From: Desulfovermiculus halophilus DSM 18834
Lineage (GTDB): Bacteria > Desulfobacterota > Desulfovibrionia > Desulfovibrionales > Desulfothermaceae
Reading direction: 5' to 3'
Length of the DNA stretch: 64,000 nucleotides
Assembly (NCBI RefSeq): GCF_000620765.1
Contig: NZ_JIAK01000010.1
Span: forward strand, 42,215-106,214
Below the pieces are notes generated by a model. It worked only from the letters and a program-made list of their open reading frames with translations, did not search any database and was not told where the DNA came from. The translations under genes were made by a program, and so were the position numbers. Each line of letters opens with the position of its first letter. Position 1 is the first letter of the stretch. Shown here in pieces: positions 56,994 through 64,000 of this stretch.

Positions 56994-57020
56994 TTAGCAC
57001 TTGCTTGTGGTGAGTGCTAA
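56994..57020 (+). promoter_or_regulatory. CIRCE operator (HrcA binding site) before groESL
   Basis: TTAGCACTT-N9-GAGTGCTAA. This matches the CIRCE consensus TTAGCACTC-N9-GAGTGCTAA with one change in the left arm. It lies 27 bp upstream of the groES start, so the operon should be repressed by HrcA. No hrcA gene is in the window. Confidence 0.93.
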
Positions 57021-57047
57021 GAGACCAAAGCCAATAAGGAGGTTGCC

Positions 57048-59026
<1,979 letters not shown>

Positions 59027-59058
59027 GCCCTTTCCCACCGTCTGCCGCAAAAAGCCAC

Positions 59059-59087
59059 AAAGCCGGGGCGTTACGCCCCGGCTTTTT
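59059..59087 (+). terminator. groESL rho-independent terminator, overlapping the NfeD gene's end
   Basis: The 12-bp stem aaagccggggcg / cgccccggcttt with loop TTA is followed by T's (gctttttctg). The 3-nt loop is, on the other strand, the TAA stop codon of the convergent NfeD-like gene. The reverse strand has AAAGCC then ACAAAG after the stem, so it terminates best in the plus direction. Confidence 0.85.
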
Positions 59088-59487
59088 CTGTTTTCAGCGG
59101 CCGGACTATGAGCACAAGTCCCTCCCTGTCCAGGATCTCAACCCGGCTGCCCGCCGGAATGGGGCAGCTTGAGGGCTCTGCCCTGGCCGGCCAGGTCTGC
59201 CCTCTGAGGCGCACTCGCCCCCCGGGGCTGAGGTCTGTGGCAGCAGATGCCTGCCGGCCGATGAGGGTGTAGACATCCGTGTTGTGCTTGTCGTAGGCTG
59301 GCCAGAGAAAGAAAAACAGAATGCTGTCCTTGACTATCCACAGGACGAGGATGGACCATGCGGCCCCGGCCGGGAGCCCAAACCGGGCGTGGGCAACCAC
59401 AAGCGCCAGAGCCACGAGCAGGGCCCCTGGGAGCTGGAGCAGGGTGTAGGTGACTACAGTTCGTTTGGACCATCCGGTTTTAAGCAT
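59071..59487 (-). CDS. Short NfeD-like membrane protein
   Basis: This 138-residue protein has two TM segments (about 10-35 and 40-60; LLQLPGALLVALALVVAH and SILVLWIVKDSILFFFLW) and a C-terminal OB-fold (LIGRQASAATDLSPGGRVRLRGQTWPARA... RVEILDREGLVLIVRPL), the NfeD core. Such proteins are linked to membrane quality control and stomatin-like partners; none is adjacent. The ATG at 59487 has no clear ribosome-binding site. It is convergent with groEL and divergent from the 59500 gene, whose ribosome-binding site overlaps its start. Confidence 0.8.
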   Translation of the reverse strand: MLKTGWSKRTVVTYTLLQLPGALLVALALVVAHARFGLPAGAAWSILVLWIVKDSILFFFLWPAYDKHNTDVYTLIGRQASAATDLSPGGRVRLRGQTWPARAEPSSCPIPAGSRVEILDREGLVLIVRPLKTEKAGA

Positions 59488-59499
59488 AGGAGATGGATT

Positions 59500-59829
59500 A
59501 TGAAACTGGCACTGAGCAGTCAAGGTACGGGGTTGGACGATGTCCTCAGCGGGTTCGGCCGGTGCAGGTACTTTGTCTTGTACGATACCGACTCCGAACA
59601 GATCACGACCATATCCAATGAACACAACATGGTCGCCGGCCGGGGGGCTGGGACCCGTGCAGCCCAGGATGTGGTCAAGACAGAGGCCGGGGCGGTGATA
59701 ACCAGCCAGATCGGCCCCAAGGCTGTATCATATCTCCAGGGCAAGGACATGCCGGTCTATGTCAGTGAGGCCCAGAGTGTGCAGCAGGCGGTGCAGGATT
59801 TCCTGGCCGGGACTTTGCGGGCGCTTTAA
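59500..59829 (+). CDS. MTH1175-like / NifX-fold protein
   Basis: This 109-residue protein begins MKLALSSQGTGLDDVLSGFGRCRYFVLYD and has GAGTRAAQDVVKTEAGAVITSQIGPKAVSYL, typical of the dinitrogenase iron-molybdenum cofactor-biosynthesis family, whose sulfate-reducer members include small cofactor-carrying proteins. GxGLDDxLSGFGR with few Cys or His leaves cofactor binding uncertain. AGGAG is 6-7 nt before the ATG. It is a second member of this family in the window (see 29119). Confidence 0.88.
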   Translation: MKLALSSQGTGLDDVLSGFGRCRYFVLYDTDSEQITTISNEHNMVAGRGAGTRAAQDVVKTEAGAVITSQIGPKAVSYLQGKDMPVYVSEAQSVQQAVQDFLAGTLRAL

Positions 59830-59921
59830 CTCGAGGTTCAGCATTGTCTCAGGCTCAATGAGCGGACAGGACAGTTGACAGGGAGCGAAAACGGCTCCTG
59901 GACACAAGAAATGGAGTTGTG

Positions 59922-59974
59922 TTCATGAGCTTTTGCGGCAAACCTTACAGTTCTACAGCCGGCGTCTGCGAACC
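59922..59974 (+). repeat. Family C repeat, copy 2
   Basis: 'ttcatgagcttttgcggcaa' ... 'cagccggcgtctgcgaacc' resembles 22745-22797. It lies immediately before the MFS gene start, and reading frame extends through it from a TTG, which is why a later ATG is preferred for that gene. Confidence 0.55.
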
Positions 59975-59983
59975 ACGAAAACC

Positions 59984-61240
59984 ATGTCCACTGCCTTTAC
60001 CAACCGCTGGGCCGTCTTTGCCCTGACCTCTATCTTCTTTCTCCTGTCCCAATTCTACCGGGCCTCCACTGCGGTGATCAGCTCGGACCTGATCCGGGAC
60101 TTAGGGCTGAATGCTTCGGATTTGAGCCTGTTGTCCGCGGCGTTTTTTTATGTCTTTGCCCTGGTTCAGATCCCCCTGGGGCTGACCCTGGACCGGTTCG
60201 GTCCCCGGCTGACCATGAGCGTTCTTTCTCTGTTCGGTGTGGCCGGGGCCCTGCTGTTCGCCTGGGCCGAAACCTTGGGTCTGGCTGTGCTGGCCAGGGG
60301 GATGCTGGGGCTGGGCATGGCCTGCAATCTCATGGGGCCGTTCAAGCTTTTGACCCTGTGGTTCAGCCCCGCCCAATTCGCCTCCTTGAGCACCATCCTG
60401 TTTTCCATAGGTGCGGCCGGGAGCATTGTGGCCTCCTCGCCCCTGGTCGTGCTGATCCAGGCAATGGGCTGGAGGTGGACGTTTACAGTCATTGCCGCAG
60501 TTCACGCCCTCCTGACCCTGGCCTTTTTCCTCCTGGTCCGGGACAGGCCACCCCAGAGCGAGCACCGGGGATACAGTCCGGGGCTGCCGGAGCTGCTCCG
60601 CGGGCTGGGCGTACTTTTCCGCACCCGCGACTACTGGTTCATCTCTGTGGGCACGTTTTGCCGGTACGGGATATTTGCCGCGATTCAGACCCTGTGGGCC
60701 GGCCCCTATCTGATGCAGGGCATCGGTCTGTCTCCCATGACGGCCGGGAATATCATCCTGGCCCTGAACGTGGCCTTCATTGCCGCCGGACCGCTGTGGG
60801 GAGCCCTGTCCGACCGGATCCAGCACCGGAAGAGGGTGATCCTGATTGGCTTGCTGGGCATGGGGGCCACCCTGTTTGGCCTCTCCTGGCAGTCAGCCCA
60901 TACCTCCTGGCCGGTTTTTGCCCTTCTGTTCGCCGCTTTCGGGATCTCCGGAAGCACCGGAGGGATCATGTACACCCACATCAAGGAACGGATGCCCGGG
61001 CATCTGTCCGCCACGGCCATGACCGGGATCAACCTGTTCACCATGTTCGGGGCCGCATCCTTTGTCCACGGGCTCGGGGTGCTGATGCAGACCACCTTTG
61101 CCGCGCAGGCCCTCTCCCAGGAGGCCTTTCACTTTTCCTTTCTGCTCTGTGCCGGATGCATGGCCGCTGTCTTCGTCCTCTATCTCTTCACCCGGGAAGG
61201 GCAGATTGCAGACCCCAGCCTGCAGGGGACAAAGGACTGA
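59984..61240 (+). CDS. Major facilitator superfamily permease
   Basis: This 418-residue transporter has about 12 TM helices. The first-loop motif is present as QIPLGLTLDRFGPRLTM (the GxLxDRxGxR-like pattern), and the second half has PLWGALSDRIQHRKR. Helix 1 carries QFYRASTAVISSDLIRDLGL, similar to proteins of the oxalate/formate or hexuronate type, but the substrate cannot be told. The ATG at 59984 (MSTAFTNRW) has a weak ribosome-binding site. It is not clearly part of an operon. GAPDH downstream is convergent. Confidence 0.88.
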   Translation: MSTAFTNRWAVFALTSIFFLLSQFYRASTAVISSDLIRDLGLNASDLSLLSAAFFYVFALVQIPLGLTLDRFGPRLTMSVLSLFGVAGALLFAWAETLGLAVLARGMLGLGMACNLMGPFKLLTLWFSPAQFASLSTILFSIGAAGSIVASSPLVVLIQAMGWRWTFTVIAAVHALLTLAFFLLVRDRPPQSEHRGYSPGLPELLRGLGVLFRTRDYWFISVGTFCRYGIFAAIQTLWAGPYLMQGIGLSPMTAGNIILALNVAFIAAGPLWGALSDRIQHRKRVILIGLLGMGATLFGLSWQSAHTSWPVFALLFAAFGISGSTGGIMYTHIKERMPGHLSATAMTGINLFTMFGAASFVHGLGVLMQTTFAAQALSQEAFHFSFLLCAGCMAAVFVLYLFTREGQIADPSLQGTKD

Positions 61241-61335
61241 GGATAAAGGCGAGCACCGAGGCCGCCCCTTAGTCCCCGGGGCATACGGCAGGCACTATTC
61301 CCAGCGGGCCTTGGTCCATTGGAAGCCATATTCCT

Positions 61336-62349
61336 CTACCCCTTTTCTCGTATCATATCCGCCAGGTCCGCCACCCGGCAGGAGTAGCCCCACTCATTGT
61401 CGTACCAGGCCATGACCTTGACCCAATTGCCTTCCCGCACAGAGGTGAACTCCGGATCCACTATCGAGGAGTGGGGATCGAGGATGAAGTCAGAGGACAC
61501 CAAGGGTTCCCGGCTGTATCCCAGGATCCCCTTCAGTTCCCCTTCCGCCGCCTGCTCCAAGGTCCTGTGCAGCTCCTCGGTGCTGGTGTTCTTTTCCACC
61601 TGGGCGGTAAAGTCGACCACCGAGACCGTGGGAACCGGCACCCGCATGGCATAACCGTCGATCTTTCCTGCCAGATCCGGGATGACCTGCCCGACCAGCT
61701 TGGCTGCCCCGGTGGTGGTTGGAATGATGTTTTGTCCCGCGGCCCGGGCCCGGCGGGGATCTTTGTGCGGCAGATCCAGTATGCGCTGATCGTTGGTGTA
61801 GGCGTGTACCGTGCACATGGATCCGATCCGGATGGTGAAGGCCCGGTGGATCACCCAGGCTACCGGAGCCAGGCAGTTGGTGGTGCAGGAGGCGTTGGAT
61901 ATGATCCGGTCGGTCTGGGGCGAATATTCCTGCCCGTTGACCCCCAGGACGATGGTCCGGTCCACCTCTTTGGCCGGAGCGGTGATGATTACCTTTTTGG
62001 CCCCGGCCTCCAGGTGAGCGGCGGCCTGAGGACCGGTGCGAAAGATCCCGGTCGACTCAATCACCAGGTCCACCCCCAGGTCTTCCCACGGGATGCGTTT
62101 GGGGTCGGTATAGGCGAAGTTCTGGATTTCCCAGTCCCCCAGGTGGATCACGTTCCCGTCCACACTTACCGGTTCCGAAAACCGGCCGTAGGTGGAGTCG
62201 TGCTTGAGCAGGTTCGCATTTTCGGCTGCGTCAAAGAGGTCATTGACCGCCACAACCTGCACAGAGTCAGCGTACTTGGTCCGCAGGGCCTTGAGCACCT
62301 GCCGGCCGATTCGGCCGAAGCCGTTGATACCGATTGTCAGTTTGGACAT
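61336..62349 (-). CDS. gap: Glyceraldehyde-3-phosphate dehydrogenase
   Basis: This 337-residue glycolytic enzyme converts glyceraldehyde-3-phosphate to 1,3-bisphosphoglycerate. The N-terminal NAD loop is [11 protein letters not shown] with VNDLFD (Asp37 favouring NAD). The catalytic Cys155 lies in [13 protein letters not shown], with His and Arg in later segments ([35 protein letters not shown]) and the end [15 protein letters not shown]. The start at 62349 (MSKLTIG) is preferred to an upstream ATG because all homologues begin there. It follows the GAF gene by 61 bp on the same strand. Confidence 0.97.
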   Translation of the reverse strand: MSKLTIGINGFGRIGRQVLKALRTKYADSVQVVAVNDLFDAAENANLLKHDSTYGRFSEPVSVDGNVIHLGDWEIQNFAYTDPKRIPWEDLGVDLVIESTGIFRTGPQAAAHLEAGAKKVIITAPAKEVDRTIVLGVNGQEYSPQTDRIISNASCTTNCLAPVAWVIHRAFTIRIGSMCTVHAYTNDQRILDLPHKDPRRARAAGQNIIPTTTGAAKLVGQVIPDLAGKIDGYAMRVPVPTVSVVDFTAQVEKNTSTEELHRTLEQAAEGELKGILGYSREPLVSSDFILDPHSSIVDPEFTSVREGNWVKVMAWYDNEWGYSCRVADLADMIREKG

Positions 62350-62410
62350 AGAGGATATCCCCTTCAGTGGTTGTCTGCAGAGTGTCGCGAATTGCCGGGA
62401 CGGCGAGGAA

Positions 62411-62980
62411 TTAATCTTCAAAAAGCTGATATGTATAGCGATTTAAGAGTTCATGCTCATATCTGATCTTGTCGTAGGCCAGTGCGTTGTGGATGGATAT
62501 TGCGCACAGATCGGCCATGGCGTTCAAGAACTCGACTTCCTCTTGATTGAACTCCCGTTCGGAGCTGGAGTAGACCCGGAGAACCCCGATAATCTCCTGG
62601 CCCTGCAGATTGAGCGGTACGGCCATGACTGAGGCAATGCCTTCGGCCTGGGCAGCTTCCGGATACTGGAAACGTTCGTCTGCACAGGCATTGCATACAT
62701 AGACGTTGTGACCGTCCAAAACTTCCTGGTCCAGCTTGCTTTTGTCCACCTCAACCTTGCCTTTGCGCAGATATTGCTGGCTCAGCCCGTAGGTGGCTCC
62801 GGCCTGGAGATATTTGCGGTCTTCGCTTAAGAGCCGAATGCTGCAAGCCTTGACGTCCATGGCCCAGCTGATCTTTTCCGCCACCTGCCGGAGCACGGTC
62901 CTGGGATTGAGGCTGGAGTTGACCGCCTTGACCACTTCGTAAAGGGTTCGGAAGTAGTCCATGGATTGTTTATGGGGCAT
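62411..62980 (-). CDS. GAF-domain protein
   Basis: This 189-residue protein is almost entirely one GAF domain: [41 protein letters not shown], then a Cys-containing [16 protein letters not shown], and [50 protein letters not shown] (all typical; quoted in parts). Such domains bind small ligands or sense redox state. A CxxC pair (VCNAC) may be redox-active. AAAGGAG lies 6 nt before the ATG. It is upstream of, and likely cotranscribed with, the GAPDH gene. Confidence 0.9.
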   Translation of the reverse strand: MPHKQSMDYFRTLYEVVKAVNSSLNPRTVLRQVAEKISWAMDVKACSIRLLSEDRKYLQAGATYGLSQQYLRKGKVEVDKSKLDQEVLDGHNVYVCNACADERFQYPEAAQAEGIASVMAVPLNLQGQEIIGVLRVYSSSEREFNQEEVEFLNAMADLCAISIHNALAYDKIRYEHELLNRYTYQLFED

Positions 62981-63268
62981 TTTTTACTCCTTTGAGGTTG
63001 CAGGCTGTCCGTTGATGGAAATCCGGGCCCCATCCGCTGGGGATGAAGCTGGGGCCCCGGGTAGGTTGAAAGTACTCCACAGCATGGTCTCCTGTACAGT
63101 GGCTGGGGGCGATATGCTGCATTCCAAGATCCTGGGGCCAGGATGCGATGCGTCTCATCCGGCCCTGGGAGAGGTGCATGAGGTGGGGAATCCTCCAGCC
63201 AGCAGATGAACGGGTCGAGGTGAGATGTCCTGGGCCTTGAGCACGATTGCACTCACTTCAAGCGTGAA

Positions 63269-63314
63269 CCATCCTTAGACTGCCCCGGCATGCACACGGG
63301 CAGTCTAAGGATGG
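63269..63314. terminator. 17-bp perfect hairpin after the desulforedoxin gene
   Basis: ccatccttagactgccc / gggcagtctaaggatgg with a 12-nt loop lies 18 bp after the desulforedoxin stop codon. No T-run follows, so it may stabilise the mRNA end. The rest of 62981-63332 shows no gene. Confidence 0.55.
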
Positions 63315-63332
63315 ACTGCAGACCCTAAAGGA

Positions 63333-63476
63333 TTAGTCCTTGAAGGTCTGGGCTTCGTTGTCGGTCAATCCTTCCATGGGCATGCCGCAGCAGGTCAAGT
63401 CTCCTTCTCCGTCCTGCTTGACCTCAACAACATGTCCGCAGAGCGTGCATCTGTAAAATTCGCCTTTGGCTGCCAT
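63333..63476 (-). CDS. Desulforedoxin-type small iron protein
   Basis: This 47-residue protein begins MAAKGEFYRCTLCGHVVEV and has GDLTCCGMPMEGL near its middle. The Cys-x-x-Cys ... Cys-Cys spacing is that of desulforedoxin, and of the N-terminal domain of desulfoferrodoxin, which binds one iron with four Cys. No desulfoferrodoxin C-terminal domain follows. AAGGAGG lies 5 nt before the ATG. It probably donates electrons in oxygen defence or similar redox steps; that role is family inference. Confidence 0.88.
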   Translation of the reverse strand: MAAKGEFYRCTLCGHVVEVKQDGEGDLTCCGMPMEGLTDNEAQTFKD

Positions 63477-63896
63477 ACTGCCCTCCTTGTTTTGAGTTTC
63501 ACCAGGTTGGAACAGACAGTTAGTTATCTGGAGCTATCATGCCATTATTCTTCTCATAAATCCTCTGAACTCTTTTGCCAAGGGGGGATACATAAAGATG
63601 CCTTTTCATTATACACTGGTTTATAGATGCAATTTTATCCCTTTGTGGTATGAAAAAAGAATGGGCTGATTACGCCTTGATCCATAAAGTAGTGGCTTGC
63701 GTGGTTTGTGCTTTTTGCTTGTGTGTGTTAATCACAAAACAGATACGATTTCCTGATTTGGGTGAGTCCTCACAGTTATTCCGAGGGAAGCGAAGCAATC
63801 CCGGGTTGTTGGGATGAAATTGTCATTCTCCATGCTGCTGACCGCAGGGACCGGGCATTCATAGATTCACAATGAGAATCGCTGACGACAAGGAGA
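63477..63896. other. AT-rich gap without a recognised gene
   Basis: About 420 bp contains no open frame of good quality on either strand and no recognised RNA or repeat, apart from the repeat that begins at 63897. Confidence 0.6.
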
Positions 63897-64000
63897 CTCT
63901 TCGACGTAGCCTGTGGATTTTTGGAGTTTGCCATCTCTTCTGTGTGCCCACTTTCGGCCCGGTATTTTCTAAGCCCCGCCAAAGGGGGATCCCTGCCCCC
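63897..64000. repeat. Family A palindrome, copy 4, cut by the window edge
   Basis: 'ctcttcgacgtagcctgtgg' to 'gccaaagggggatccctgcc' is nearly identical to the left arm of the copy at 12149 and, from 'gtagcctgtgg' on, to the arm at 2880. The right arm should lie just beyond the window. Confidence 0.85.

Overview
The window looks like a chromosome segment, probably including or close to the replication origin, of a sulfate-reducing deltaproteobacterium of the Desulfovibrionales type. The grounds are a dnaA-dnaN-gyrB-gyrA block, a short desulforedoxin gene, a tungsten aldehyde oxidoreductase with a 16-Cys ferredoxin partner and an iron alcohol dehydrogenase, two MTH1175-like (NifX-fold) proteins, three TauE/SafE-type permeases and many sigma-54 and two-component regulators. 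An orphan betaine-type binding protein is compatible with a salt-adapted species. The species was not identified.

Layout. 1-9 kb (minus strand): an M23-peptidase-like gene cut by the left edge, gyrA, gyrB, dnaN, a divergent dnaA and a sirtuin whose stop codon lies 3 nt before dnaA. 9.5-23.6 kb: a half-size TauE protein, a cell-wall amidase, rdgB-glmS, a large MscS channel, rimO-rpsA-sppA and small unknown genes. 23.7-25.5 kb: a PAS-GGDEF protein with a degenerate HD-GYP end.

26-51 kb is the most distinctive part. A plus-strand arm (TauE permease, small membrane protein, sigma-54 activator, MTH1175-like protein, sensor kinase, receiver, degenerate kinase) runs into a minus-strand arm of colinear genes. 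Read 5' to 3', the minus arm is a small protein, stand-alone and pseudo-receivers, a CBS protein, a DASS transporter, a kinase and NtrC-type regulator, an epimerase fusion, an ADP-forming acyl-CoA synthetase/GNAT acetyltransferase, HPr, a pseudo-receiver, a second TauE permease with a two-TM partner, and a PEP-synthase-like protein without the PEP barrel. Two sequences with sigma-54 promoter geometry lie in the minus arm. I infer a sensory and transport locus for a sulfur-containing or organic anion; the substrate is unknown.

51.5-64 kb: an orphan OpuAC/ProX-like protein, Fe-alcohol dehydrogenase, AOR and ferredoxin (aldehyde/alcohol oxidation), groES-groEL under a CIRCE element, an NfeD-like protein, a second MTH1175-like protein, an MFS permease, GAPDH with a GAF protein, and desulforedoxin.

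Intergenic DNA carries several repeat families: long imperfect palindromes (2.9, 9.2, 12.1 and 63.9 kb), a 130-bp inverted pair (22.9 and 39.1 kb), short 'gtaggggcg' palindromes, and a perfect 48-bp palindrome at 35.7 kb. I saw no rRNA, convincing tRNA, CRISPR array, transposase or prophage.
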